In this document: positions 25,404 to 34,180 of the stretch, one piece after another
Numbering within the stretch: position 1 is the first letter of the stretch
Layout: each line of letters opens with the position of its first letter
DNA from: CANJBX01 sp035556735
GTDB taxonomy: Bacteria; Pseudomonadota; Alphaproteobacteria; Rhizobiales; Xanthobacteraceae
Length of the DNA: 64,000 nucleotides
Assembly (NCBI GenBank): GCA_035556735.1
Contig: DATMFF010000006.1
Location: 124,001-188,000, forward strand
Reading direction: 5' to 3'
Program-made: the position numbers and the translations under genes
The notes under the pieces: generated by a model
What the model saw: the letters and a program-made list of their open reading frames with translations, nothing else
Told to the model about the DNA's origin: nothing
Databases searched by the model: none

Positions 25404-26513
25404 TCACTCATCCTCCTGCGGCGTCAGGGCTGCGAAATAGGCGGCCAGATCGTTGATCTGCTGATCGCTCATCCGTCGTGCAATGGGCGCCATGATCTTT
25501 TCGGTCGGGGTCACGGCTGTCATGCCCTGTTTCCACAGCCGGAGCCTGCCGGCCATATAGGGGGCGTGCTGCCCCGCCAGACGCGGGTAGATCGCGAGCG
25601 CGCCGTCGCCGTGACATGACGTGCACGCTGGAATGTCGGCGCGCGGGTCTCCTCGCACAGCAAGTGCCGCTCCCCGCTGGAGCGCACGGGGATCCACCGA
25701 CTTTGTTGCCGCCGGCGGCCGCAGCTCTGAATAGTATTTGGCGAGGTTCTGAATGGCTGCTGGATTCAACTCGGCGACCACCGTCTGCATGATCCCGCTC
25801 GCACGTCGTCCCTGGGCATAGGCCGTGAGTGCCTGCGCAAGGAACGCGCGCGACTGTCCATGCAGGAGCGGCACCAGATTGCTGGGCGGACCCGCCTGCG
25901 CTGCGCCGTGGCAACGTTGACACATGCCCACCGCTTCCACCGCGCCTTCGGCGCTTGCCACATGCCAGCCGCCCGCCTTGCGTTTGTCGCGCTCACCAAG
26001 CGCCAACGCACGGTAGGCCTCTGCATCCAGCTGAGGCAGCCGTTTGAGGAATGCGACGACCGCCCAAACTTCATCGTCCCGCTGCTGCGCGAGCCACGCC
26101 GGCATCCCGGTGTACTTGATGCCGTGCTTGACGATCCAGAACAGCTCGGCGTCCCGCCACTGCGGCACCACGTCCGCCAGATCCGGAGGCGACGGGAGCA
26201 TCCGCTGCACGGTCGGGTCGGGAGGCGCGCCAGGCGCACCGTGGCAGAGGGCGCAGCCATTCTGGAAATGTGCTGCGCCGAGCCTGACGAGATTTGGATC
26301 GTCGAGGGTGGCGGGAACTTCGATTGCATGAGCGCGCAACTCGACCGAATTGCTCATCCCGAACGCCAGGAACCATTCTACGACGCGCCAATGGCCGCTG
26401 CTCGCGGCGATGTTATACAGCCCGGACCAGGCGAGCAGCAGCGCACCCGCAGCGGCGGCCGCGAGCGCGGCAAGCGCCCAGACCAGAAACCGCCGCAAAC
26501 CGCCACCGCTCAT
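25404..26513 (-). CDS. Membrane-anchored tri-haem cytochrome c
   Basis: 369 residues. An N-terminal helix (about 8-30, VWALAALAAAAAGALLLAW) anchors or exports it, leaving the rest in the periplasm. There are three CXXCH haem sites: CALCH (87-91), CQRCH (198-202) and CTSCH (297-301). Candidate axial Met residues follow each (GMPAW, GIMQTV, IMAPIARRM). The layout resembles the c4-like/diheme plus extra-domain cytochromes that pass electrons between dehydrogenases or the bc1 complex and terminal oxidases. No oxidase or dehydrogenase gene is next to it. It is possibly in one transcript with the upstream MgtC-type gene, 285 bp away. Confidence 0.88.
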   Translation of the reverse strand: MSGGGLRRFLVWALAALAAAAAGALLLAWSGLYNIAASSGHWRVVEWFLAFGMSNSVELRAHAIEVPATLDDPNLVRLGAAHFQNGCALCHGAPGAPPDPTVQRMLPSPPDLADVVPQWRDAELFWIVKHGIKYTGMPAWLAQQRDDEVWAVVAFLKRLPQLDAEAYRALALGERDKRKAGGWHVASAEGAVEAVGMCQRCHGAAQAGPPSNLVPLLHGQSRAFLAQALTAYAQGRRASGIMQTVVAELNPAAIQNLAKYYSELRPPAATKSVDPRALQRGAALAVRGDPRADIPACTSCHGDGALAIYPRLAGQHAPYMAGRLRLWKQGMTAVTPTEKIMAPIARRMSDQQINDLAAYFAALTPQEDE

Positions 26514-26798
26514 GTGATCTCACCAAACGGTCGCGTTTGACACACGCCAGCACCTGCGGCGAGGTTTCCGCTGACCGCGCCAAGTCCGATGCCGGCGGTG
26601 GCCGAGGGATCGAGTTTCGGCAAGCAGGGTCCTTTCGGCGCATGTCCGCGCCGGTGCATAACCGGCACGCTCGACAACGCAGAAAGCGCAAAATCGATCG
26701 AGGGTGCGGCGGCTACCGTACCGGGAACGTGGCCGCGCCCGGAACGAGTCCTCGCCGCGTGCGCGGCAACCCTTCTCGCAGCGCGTTGGCCTACGTCC

Positions 26799-28052
26799 TC
26801 ACACAACGGCCCACGCGGCTGCGGCGAGGGCGACGATCGCCAGCGCGCTCACCACACCGATCAGGCTCCCGACTGTGCGTCCACCCGTCCAGGCCGCGAG
26901 CATGGCCTTTGATGCAGTGTTTACCGCCACGGCGACCAGGATGCCCCTCGCGGCCGTATCGGCGCTGATTTCGCTCAATCCCAGCCGCGCCAGGGTGATG
27001 GTGATGGCGTCGACGTCGGCAACGCCGGAGAGGCCGGCCACGATGAGGACGCCGACGTCGCCGACGGCGCGCCGCACCACTTCCGCAACGACCATGACCG
27101 CGGCAATGAAGACGGCGAGCTTGAGGGCCGTGCCGATCGCAAGCGGGTTTCCGATCTGCAGATGTGGATTGCCCTGCTCGCGGTTCCGGTAGAGGACAAC
27201 CGCCGCGCCGATGGCGAGCACGGCCGCCGCCGCGCCGAGGGCCGGCGCCAGGAACGCAAACAACGCCCTATTCAGGGCGACGGCGACGGCCACGACGCGA
27301 ACCATCATGATGACGCTTGAAATCAGAATGCCGGCACCGAGTAAGCGCCAGGCCTCGGGATGCTCGCGTGCCATCCGCGCGAACGTCAGCGTGGTGGCGG
27401 TCGACGAGGCCAGCCCGCCGGCGATGGCAGTCGTGATGATGCCGAGTTGGTCGCCCAGCACCCTGATCGTGACGTAACCCAGGAAGGAGAGGCCTGCCAA
27501 CAGGACGGCGAGCAGCCAGATTTGCCGGGGATTGATCGCCTCCCATGGATCCACGGCGCGATCCGGCAGTATCGGCATCAGCAGGAACGTCATCGCGAGC
27601 AGCGTGAGGACCGCCCTGATCTCGGGCCAAGTCAGCCTGGCCACCCAGCGATGCAGCTGATCTCGCAGCGCCAGGAGGACGGTCATCGCCACCGCTCCCG
27701 CGATCGCGACCTGGAGGTCTCCGATGACGGCCATGGTCCCGAGCAGGAATGTCAGCATGCCGGCAACGACCGATGTCGCACTCAGATTGCGCTCGGCATT
27801 CGCCTGCAGCCAGTGGAACGCCGCGAACGCGCCGGTGTAGGCGAAAAAGACCCAGCCGACGATCTGGCCGCCCGCCTCGCGCGACACCGCGCCGGTCACG
27901 CCTCCGAGCAGGCCGGAGAGCGCAAACGTGCGAAGACCCGCTGCGCGCATATGGTCCTCCTCGTCCCGCGTGCGCCAGCCGCGCTCCAACCCGACCAGCA
28001 GGCCGATGGCCAGCGAGACGGCGAGACGGGTGAGGATGTCATCTTGGTTCAT
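26799..28052 (-). CDS. MgtC/SapB-type membrane protein with DUF4010
   Basis: 417 residues with about a dozen membrane helices. The N-terminus LAVSLAIGLLVGLERGWR and the following RAAGLRTFALSGLLGG are the MgtC/SapB signature; the second half (from about 170) is the DUF4010 domain, with AIAGGLASSTATTLTFARMA and a conserved block LIVAGLSGVADVDAITI. The combined architecture is a known family of unknown function, suspected of inorganic ion transport or regulation. The gene diverges from ppa with about 215 bp between the starts. Confidence 0.88.
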   Translation of the reverse strand: MNQDDILTRLAVSLAIGLLVGLERGWRTRDEEDHMRAAGLRTFALSGLLGGVTGAVSREAGGQIVGWVFFAYTGAFAAFHWLQANAERNLSATSVVAGMLTFLLGTMAVIGDLQVAIAGAVAMTVLLALRDQLHRWVARLTWPEIRAVLTLLAMTFLLMPILPDRAVDPWEAINPRQIWLLAVLLAGLSFLGYVTIRVLGDQLGIITTAIAGGLASSTATTLTFARMAREHPEAWRLLGAGILISSVIMMVRVVAVAVALNRALFAFLAPALGAAAAVLAIGAAVVLYRNREQGNPHLQIGNPLAIGTALKLAVFIAAVMVVAEVVRRAVGDVGVLIVAGLSGVADVDAITITLARLGLSEISADTAARGILVAVAVNTASKAMLAAWTGGRTVGSLIGVVSALAIVALAAAAWAVV

Positions 28053-28267
28053 GAGCTTGGCCGAAATCGATCGGACGGCTGGGTAACTGCCATCGCACGG
28101 CTCGGCTCGCGACGCCAGTTCTTGGATACCGGTCGAGCGTTCAGTGTCTTAGACCGGCCCGGGCGCCGGCTTGACCATTATCAAAGCCTGGCCGCACCGC
28201 GCGACGCTGTACGGTGCTGCCGGGCGGCGATATGCAGTGACCACGCAAATGGCGGAAAGGACGATAC

Positions 28268-28807
28268 ATGCAGCTGGATGCCATCGCCGTCGGTTCCAAC
28301 CCTCCGCATGAGGTGAACGTCGTCATCGAGGTGCCGATCGGAGGGGAACCGATCAAGTACGAACTGGACAAGGCCTCCGGCATCCTGGTGGTGGACCGGT
28401 TCCTGTACACGTCCATGCGCTATCCGGGAAATTACGGCTTCATTCCCCACACGCTCTCGTCTGACGGGGATCCCTGCGACGTGCTGATCGTCAACACGCG
28501 CGCCATCACGCCGGGAGCCTTGATGAGCGTACGTCCGATCGGCGTGCTGTTCATGGAGGATGAGGCCGGTCACGATGAGAAGATCATCGCAGTCCCCTCC
28601 TCCAAGCTCACGCGCCGCTACGACGCTGTGAGAACATACAGCGATCTTCCGAAGATCACGATTCACCAGGTCCAGCACTTCTTCGAGCATTACAAGGATC
28701 TGGAAGAGTCGAAGTGGGTGAAGGTCACGCGCTGGGGCGGCACCGAGGAGGCACACCGCGTGATCATCGAGGCCTGCGAGCGCGCAGGTCGCACGGCAGG
28801 AGCCTGA
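28268..28807 (+). CDS. ppa: Inorganic pyrophosphatase (family I)
   Basis: 179 residues, the usual bacterial length. It hydrolyses pyrophosphate and pulls biosynthetic reactions forward in the cytoplasm. Metal-binding motif DGDPCDVLIV (with three conserved Asp) is intact, as are the substrate-binding RYPGNYGFIP and KVTRWGG segments. AAAGGA precedes the ATG. The tRNA-Ser gene converges on it about 120 bp downstream. Confidence 0.95.
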   Translation: MQLDAIAVGSNPPHEVNVVIEVPIGGEPIKYELDKASGILVVDRFLYTSMRYPGNYGFIPHTLSSDGDPCDVLIVNTRAITPGALMSVRPIGVLFMEDEAGHDEKIIAVPSSKLTRRYDAVRTYSDLPKITIHQVQHFFEHYKDLEESKWVKVTRWGGTEEAHRVIIEACERAGRTAGA

Positions 28808-28923
28808 GTTGCTTATGGCCGCAACACGGCCAGAGCCGCACCGTTCCGGAGAGGCCGGACCAGGTTCCGCCGATCACACCATTCCGTGATGCGAGACCCC
28901 GGCCGGTGCTTTGGAAGGAAGAA

Positions 28924-29017
28924 TGGCGGAGCCGGAGGGATTCGAACCCTCGATACGGCTTTTCAACCGTATAACGGTTTAGCAAACCGCCGCCTTCAGC
29001 CACTCGGCCACAGCTCC
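28924..29017 (-). tRNA. tRNA-Ser (anticodon GCT)
   Basis: Read on the minus strand the gene begins GGAGCTGTGGCCGAGTGG, with an anticodon stem-loop CGGTTTGCTAAACCG giving anticodon GCT (codons AGC/AGT). A long variable arm typical of class II serine tRNAs and a T-arm GGGTTCGAATCCC follow. The acceptor stem closes with GGCTCCG and CCA is encoded at 28926-28924. Total 94 nt including CCA. A promoter-like TTGACA lies just upstream. Confidence 0.96.
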
Positions 29018-29027
29018 ACGCCGAAAT

Positions 29028-29056
29028 CTCATTGCAAAATCGATATTTACTGTCAA
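29028..29056 (-). promoter_or_regulatory. Probable promoter of tRNA-Ser
   Basis: A perfect TTGACA -35 box (29056-29051 on the minus strand) is followed after 17 bases by a weak AATGAG -10 (29033-29028). Initiation would fall a few bases before the tRNA 5' end at 29017, the compact layout of tRNA promoters. The surrounding stretch is AT-rich for this genome. Confidence 0.5.
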
Positions 29057-29173
29057 TCGCCGCGTTGACCACCCGCGCAGGGCGTTGCCGCCCGAGGGGT
29101 TTTTGCTCCTGGACGCGCGCAAACGGCTGGCTCGGACCGACCTTCGCGGACGGACCGCCCCTACAAACCTTCA

Positions 29174-30688
29174 TCACGTGCGCCGGCCGAACAGCACGAT
29201 CGCGCTGATCGGAATCACGAATCCGAGCACCGCCGCCGCGATCAGGAGCCACCCCAGCTCCGCATAATCGCCGCGCTGAACCACGAAGATCTCGTTGAGG
29301 TACTTGGTCTGCAATTGGCCCGCGACCAAAGCCATGTTCATCAGCGATGCCATGAGTGCGAACCATGTCGCGCGGTTGCCCGCCGGCGCATAGAACGCGA
29401 TGAGCGTGAGCAAGGGAATCATGCTGAGCTGCACGAACGGCGAGGCAGCAGCCGCATCGATCACCGCGATCGCGCGCGCGCCGAAGCCGAACGTCTGTTC
29501 GGTCCAGTGGTGGAAGCCAAAGTAAAGGCTGATATTGGGCAGGGAAAGGACCGCGCCCGCAACAGCCAGCCAGAACAGCACCTTGGTCACGGAGCTTTCG
29601 GTGAGCTGCTTGCTGAACATCCACATTGCGACGAGGCCGATAACCGCGGCCGTCTGGCGCAGGTTGCCGTAAAACGCCTCGTCGAACTTGAGAACGTCGA
29701 GCGTCCACCAGAAGTACCCGTCTCCGACCGTCGGCGTGGCGCGAAAGGCAAATATGATGATGGTCGTGAACAAGATAGCGCGGCGGGTCGACGTATCGAG
29801 CTCGCGTGTCACGAAGAACAGCATCGTGCAGATTACCGCCATGGACACGATGAAGATGAGTTCCTGCGCGAACTGAAGGCCGCTGAGAGCGAGCGCGAGG
29901 ACGACCGCCCCAAAGGCGAGACCCCCGCCAAGGATACGCCAGTCGATGGGATGCCGTTCATGGGATTCCGAACGGATCAGCAAGACCGCGCAGACGGTGA
30001 TGGCCGGGATGACGAGGCCGAGAAGAAATACGGTTTCCCGCGCCAGGAACTGAGCAAGCCAGCCGGACAGCCCGGCCACGGACAGAATCCCTATCCCCAA
30101 TGCCAAGCGACCCAGGACCTGAACCATGCCGAGCTCGGCGCGAAGCTCGTCCTCCGGCCGCGGATTTCCTGTTGCGTCCACACGGCTGACGACCTCGGTC
30201 GACATCGCGTCTGCAACGACGTCTTGGATCACAGTCCCGATCACGATCAGCATCGCCCCGAGAATGTAGAGATGGTCCGCCGAATATTGGGGGAACCAGC
30301 CGCCGGCAGCGCCGGCCAGCGTCAACATTCCGCAGGCGATGCATGCGGCACCAATCAAAATATAGGAGCGCCGCTGTGAGCCGAACAGCGGAACACTGTC
30401 GACCAAATGGCCGAACACCATCTTTATGGTCCACGGCAGGCTCAGCCAGACACCGATCCCGGCGAGCTCCGCGGGAGCAAGCGCCAACTCCTCCTTGATC
30501 CACATGTCACGTGTGACATCGATCAGGCCGAGCGCCCCGTAAGCAAAATAGACCGTGAGCAGTGGCAAGTAGGCGACGCGAAAGCCGCGAACCGGACGTG
30601 CAACGTTGATCAGCCATGCGGCGCCAAGCTTGGCGGGGACCTGCTGGAGGAGCCGGCGCATCTGCGCGCGACCCGTGAGCGTGCTCAT
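29174..30688 (-). CDS. Folate-biopterin transporter (FBT/BT1)-family membrane protein
   Basis: 504 residues with about 12 membrane helices and the MFS fold. FBT-family marks are TRDMWIKEELALAPAEL after TM1, LPWTIKMVFGHLVDSVPLFG followed by SQRRSYI in the TM2-TM3 loop, and a large periplasmic-side loop region. The family is known from Leishmania (BT1, folate), cyanobacteria and plants (folate) and some proteobacteria, where the substrate has mostly not been tested. ATG 30688 is chosen because upstream residues are not family-like. It lies alone; no pterin genes are adjacent. Function as pterin/folate transporter is inferred from the family. Confidence 0.8.
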   Translation of the reverse strand: MSTLTGRAQMRRLLQQVPAKLGAAWLINVARPVRGFRVAYLPLLTVYFAYGALGLIDVTRDMWIKEELALAPAELAGIGVWLSLPWTIKMVFGHLVDSVPLFGSQRRSYILIGAACIACGMLTLAGAAGGWFPQYSADHLYILGAMLIVIGTVIQDVVADAMSTEVVSRVDATGNPRPEDELRAELGMVQVLGRLALGIGILSVAGLSGWLAQFLARETVFLLGLVIPAITVCAVLLIRSESHERHPIDWRILGGGLAFGAVVLALALSGLQFAQELIFIVSMAVICTMLFFVTRELDTSTRRAILFTTIIIFAFRATPTVGDGYFWWTLDVLKFDEAFYGNLRQTAAVIGLVAMWMFSKQLTESSVTKVLFWLAVAGAVLSLPNISLYFGFHHWTEQTFGFGARAIAVIDAAAASPFVQLSMIPLLTLIAFYAPAGNRATWFALMASLMNMALVAGQLQTKYLNEIFVVQRGDYAELGWLLIAAAVLGFVIPISAIVLFGRRT

Positions 30689-30948
30689 GCGGAATTGGCT
30701 TCCATCACACGCGACTGCGCGCGGTGAGCAAGGAGCGGCGTCCTGCGCACGCACGCGCACCAAGCGGTGCGGAGTTTCCTGTGGTGCGCGCCGCTGTCAC
30801 CACCCGCTCCCGTGCTGCCCGGTATGCCCGAGGCCGCACGGCGAGGCAAGCCAGCTCTCCTCAACCACTGGCGTGAACGACCGACCAGGAGCTGCGTCAG
30901 GGGACAGCAGCCCCCGCCTGCCGGAGTTGTCCCGGCGCAAGCGGTCGC

Positions 30949-31272
30949 CTAAGCGGCCTGGCGTTCATGGGCCGGCTGAGCAGCAGGCTTGACCTCGCCG
31001 ATCGTCGCGGGCGCAGCCTTGAGCCAATCGCGCGCGGCGCGTTGCGCAAGGGCGATCTCGTTCTCCGACATCTCGAACGCGATCTCGCGGCGGAGGCGCG
31101 CGGCCTCCTTGTTTCCGCGGGCGGCGGCAATATTGAACCACTTGTGCGCGCTGACGTAATCGGCCGGAATTTCCCCACCCGCCGAATACAGGATGCCGAG
31201 CTGGTAGAAGACGTCGGCGCTCGCTTGGTCGAGCTTGGCAACGTCGATGCCGGCAAGTTCGATCGCAGTCAT
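30949..31272 (-). CDS. Sel1-like repeat protein
   Basis: 107 residues. One clear Sel1-like unit is present, FYQLGILYSAGGEIPADYVS followed by AHKWFNIAAARGNKEA, plus a C-terminal helix. Sel1 repeats are alpha-helical scaffolds for protein-protein contacts. A strong GGGGAGG stands 6 bases before the ATG. The tail AAQPAHERQAA looks disordered. No partner can be named from the context; about 260 bp of empty sequence separates it from the FBT gene. Confidence 0.85.
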   Translation of the reverse strand: MTAIELAGIDVAKLDQASADVFYQLGILYSAGGEIPADYVSAHKWFNIAAARGNKEAARLRREIAFEMSENEIALAQRAARDWLKAAPATIGEVKPAAQPAHERQAA

Positions 31273-31556
31273 GTGTGGCCTCCCCTGGCCTTATCCGCAT
31301 GGCTCACGCCACGCCTCTTCGTCACGTCCGCGATCCTGTGCAGAAAATTTGAATAGCAGTTTAAGCATCGCGATGAATCGGATGTGAACGCCGACGAGGC
31401 GCATGCCGTGTCAGGACGGGAATCAATCTGGAAATGGCCGCAAATCGCCCGAATTCGGCACCTGCTTAGATTCGATTTACGCTCCGGATTTGCCTACGGG
31501 TAACCAAGCCAGCGTTCCAGGCGCGTCGACGGCTCGCCCAAAAAAGGAAGGTGCCA

Positions 31557-32066
31557 ATGATCAGAGCGCTCTGCGCCCTCACCCTGTTCTCGAGCTTGCC
31601 GGCCGCGGCCTCCGCGCAGACGGCAATGCCGGCGGGCACTTGGCTGAACGAGGACAAGGACGGAATGGTTGAGATCGCAGACTGCGGGCGGCTGCGAGGA
31701 CAGCCGGAAACAGGATTGCTGTGCGGACACGTGGTGTGGATCCGCGATGCGGTCGACCGCACCACCGGTCGCCCTCCCGTGGATGCGAAGAATGTCGACC
31801 CGAAGCTGCGCGGCCGTCCGATCCTGGGGCTGCCGGTGGTCCTCGACATGAGGCCTTCTGCGGCGAGCGGCCGCTGGGACGGCCGCATCTACAACATCGA
31901 CGACGGCAAGACCTATACTGGCAAGCTCACCGCCCTCCCCGACGGCCGCTTGCGCGTCGAAGGCTGCGTGATGCTGGTCTGCCAGGGCGAGACTTGGACG
32001 CGGCAAGCCTCGCCCGCTACGCCAGCCGCCCGTTCACCCGCTTCCGCTCACGACCGGGCGCGTTGA
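31557..32066 (+). CDS. Exported DUF2147 protein
   Basis: 169 residues: signal peptide (ALCALTLFSSLPAAASAQ) and a DUF2147 domain, marked by PAGTWLNEDKDGMVEIADCG, then GKTYTGKLTALPDGRLRVEG and the C-terminal GETWTR. DUF2147 proteins are periplasmic or extracellular with a lipocalin-like appearance and unknown function. AAGGAAG is 6-7 bases before ATG 31557, which is better than the GTG at 31551. Its 3' end overlaps the converging GST gene by 19 bp. Confidence 0.88.
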   Translation: MIRALCALTLFSSLPAAASAQTAMPAGTWLNEDKDGMVEIADCGRLRGQPETGLLCGHVVWIRDAVDRTTGRPPVDAKNVDPKLRGRPILGLPVVLDMRPSAASGRWDGRIYNIDDGKTYTGKLTALPDGRLRVEGCVMLVCQGETWTRQASPATPAARSPASAHDRAR

Positions 32067-32875
32067 TTGAACAACACCGCCCGCACTGCCGGATCATGCA
32101 TGTTCACCTGCGGCGCGTCGGGCACGCGCACCGCCAGTCCGCGCTTCGCCGCGGGGCGCGCCAGGATCGTCTCGCGCCAGCGCTTGAGATGCGGGAACTC
32201 GTTGATGTCCTGCCCCAGTCGTTCCCACGGATTGGTCCAGCCGATGCAAGCCATGTCCGCGATCGAATATCTGCCGGCGAGAAACGGACGGTCGGCCAGC
32301 CGCTTGTTCATCACTCCGAACAGGCGGTTGACCTCGTCAGTATAGCGCTTGACCGCGTACTCAATCTGTTCGGGCGCGTAGTGGCGGAAATGGTTTGCCT
32401 GCCCCGCCATCGGTCCAAGCCCGCCCATCTGCCAGAAGAGCCACTGGTCGACCTCGACGCGCTGGCGTTCGTCGGTCGGATAGAACTTTCCAGTCTTGCG
32501 GCCGAGATATTGCAGGATGGCCCCGGACTCGAACACCGAGATCGGCCGCCCTCCCGGTCCATCCGGATCGACGATCGCCGGCATCCGGTTGTTCGGCGAT
32601 ATCTTCAGGAACTCCGGCTTGAACTGGTCACCGGTCACGATGTTGATGGGGATCAGATTGTAGGAGAGCCCGCATTCCTCGAGCATGATCGTGATCTTCC
32701 AGCCATTCGGCGTCGACCAGTAGTAGAGGTCGATCGGCTTGGCAGCCCGCCGCGCGGCGGGGCGCGATGGCTTCGCCGCCGCAGGTCGCGCGGCGCGGTT
32801 GCTCGCGGTCTTGAATTTGCGGTTCGTCTTGGACCTTGAAGCTGATTTCGGTTGGGCTTTCGGTCGGCGGGCCAT
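32048..32875 (-). CDS. Glutathione S-transferase (YfcG/Nu-class-like) with a basic N-terminal tail
   Basis: 275 residues. The thioredoxin-like domain starts at about residue 48 (IDLYYWSTPNGWKITIMLEE, with NRMPAIVDPDG and FESGAILQYL as glutathione-binding parts) and an all-helical C domain follows (PFLAGRYSIADMACIGWT). This is the YfcG/Ure2p-like class, often disulfide reductases. Before it sits a 47-residue Lys/Arg/Ala/Pro-rich tail (KSASRSKTNRKFKTASNRAA and on) that looks like a histone H1 tail and is unlike ordinary GSTs. The ATG at 32875 has GGAGAA upstream, and no Met occurs between the tail and the domain, so the tail is likely translated. Confidence 0.87.
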   Translation of the reverse strand: MARRPKAQPKSASRSKTNRKFKTASNRAARPAAAKPSRPAARRAAKPIDLYYWSTPNGWKITIMLEECGLSYNLIPINIVTGDQFKPEFLKISPNNRMPAIVDPDGPGGRPISVFESGAILQYLGRKTGKFYPTDERQRVEVDQWLFWQMGGLGPMAGQANHFRHYAPEQIEYAVKRYTDEVNRLFGVMNKRLADRPFLAGRYSIADMACIGWTNPWERLGQDINEFPHLKRWRETILARPAAKRGLAVRVPDAPQVNMHDPAVRAVLFNQRARS

Positions 32876-33355
32876 CGATGTTCTCCTGTCGTTCCGACGC
32901 TTGCCCGCGAGAACCCGGCCCTGAACCGAAGGGCTCGGCTGCGACGCTGATCGGATACATGGCTGATCGCGCGGCGGGTACGGCGCGACTCCTTACCCAA
33001 AGCCAAGCCGGAGGGAAATCGGCGCGCCGTAACAATATGCCGGAGCGCAATCATATTGGCGCGAGCGGAAGGCGCCAAAAACGTGAGGGCGTCGGCGAGG
33101 CTCCGGGCCGAACGCATCGGCAGTGGCTGCCGACGACGGGATGCGACTTTGCCGCATCCTGTACCCGAAAGTCTGTCACGTACTGGACGGAGCCGACTTT
33201 CGGACGTTCGGGCCTCGGTCTCGCCGACGCCCTCGATCTTCAACACGAACCTCGGTCTATTGCTTGCGGCCCGGTTGAGGTCCGCCAACAACGCCGTCGG
33301 TTCAATCGCTGAAGCTTGCGAAGATATTCGAGGCGATCGCCTCGAACCGACGACG
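32876..33355. other. Intergenic region without a recognisable gene
   Basis: 480 bp between the GST start and the Lys-rich peptide stop. Frames on both strands are Arg/Ser-rich and lack good start sites. The only clear element is the 20-bp palindrome at 33327-33346. The promoter of the GST gene should lie near its left end. Confidence 0.45.
33327..33346. repeat. Perfect 20-bp palindrome behind the Lys-rich peptide gene
   Basis: TTCGAGGCGATCGCCTCGAA is its own reverse complement. It stands 9 bp past the stop of the leftward gene 33356-33421 and could fold into a terminator-like hairpin without a T-run, or be a protein-binding site. Confidence 0.6.
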
Positions 33356-33421
33356 TTACTTCTTCTTCTTCGCCTTACGCTTTTTCGTCGCCTTCTTCGC
33401 CTTCTTTGCCTTCTTCGCCAT
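33356..33421 (-). CDS. Lysine-rich micropeptide, 21 aa
   Basis: The frame from ATG 33421 encodes MAKKAKKAKKATKKRKAKKK plus a final K, then TAA: a peptide that is about two thirds Lys. A near-perfect AGGAGGG ribosome-binding site sits 6 bases before this ATG, which argues for real translation; ATG 33439, giving six extra residues (MARRAA), is a weaker alternative. Short AKK-repeat proteins resembling histone H1 tails are seen in Bradyrhizobium-type genomes and may bind nucleic acid, but no function is established. The codon choice (AAG for nearly all lysines) suits the GC-rich genome. Confidence 0.65.
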   Translation of the reverse strand: MAKKAKKAKKATKKRKAKKKK

Positions 33422-34180
33422 TGCTGCCCTCCTAGCCATGATCTCATGGCGGTGTCGGAACAGTGCCTGCGCGAATCGCAAGCACTGCATCCCGATTACT
33501 ACAGGACGAACAAAAAAAACACGGTTCCGCCTTAACGAAGCGTATACGCGCAGCCAGAACTCGCTGTGCGACAACGGTCGGCGCGCACGATACGTGAGCG
33601 CGAGCTCACTCACCGGCGCATTTCGCGATGGGTATTTCCGAAAATCACCCGATTGAAGAAAGGCGCATGAAATAAGGGCTTCTTGCATGTCAATGCGTGC
33701 CCGATCGAACGCGTCCGATGTTGTTCGAAGCCGCAGTTGACATCGCGTTTCACGCGTCCCCTACGTGTCCATGCAAAAATGCGACATGTGAATAATTTTT
33801 CCGCGTGCGCATGGAAAAAACCAGTTCGCGGCACCTCACTCGACAAAATTCGAGCGAATCGCGCGCGGCGATTCGGGGCGGGCGTAACGCGGTCTCGCTC
33901 CGACATGCATCTCTCGCCGGCACGATTCACCGCGACGACCTTCTTCGTTGTCCGGCCAACGTCATCGCCTCGCGCGTTCCGCCTGAACGAGGAAGCGACG
34001 CCAGCCCTGCTGACGAATGCTCCGCACAGACGGCGCGCCGCTGCTGACGTTCTCGCGCCGATGCAATCGTAGACCGCGCGCGGGACGTCGCTCACCGCGG
34101 GACAGGCGCAGCCGCAGGCAAGCTCCTGCTAACTATTTGCACTGTCGTAGAATCTTCGCGCCGCGCCGGCGCGCGCGAAC
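33422..34180. other. Gene-poor region between gatB and the Lys-rich peptide
   Basis: About 760 bp without a gene I can support. Base composition is less GC-rich than the surroundings around 33700-33830, with A-runs and an ideal -35-like TTGACA at 33737-33742 on the plus strand, but no good -10 at 17 bases. Frames such as 33683-34072 (+) and 33610-34095 (-) are open but have no ribosome-binding site or family-like sequence. It may hold a small RNA or the promoter of the Lys-rich peptide. Confidence 0.4.

Noticed and set aside
26510..26806. 98-codon minus-strand frame whose TGA overlaps the cytochrome ATG (ATGA)
   Set aside because: The overlap is attractive, but the first half is Arg/His-rich, the start lies inside the MgtC-type gene and no ribosome site or family is visible. 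Could be reconsidered with expression data.
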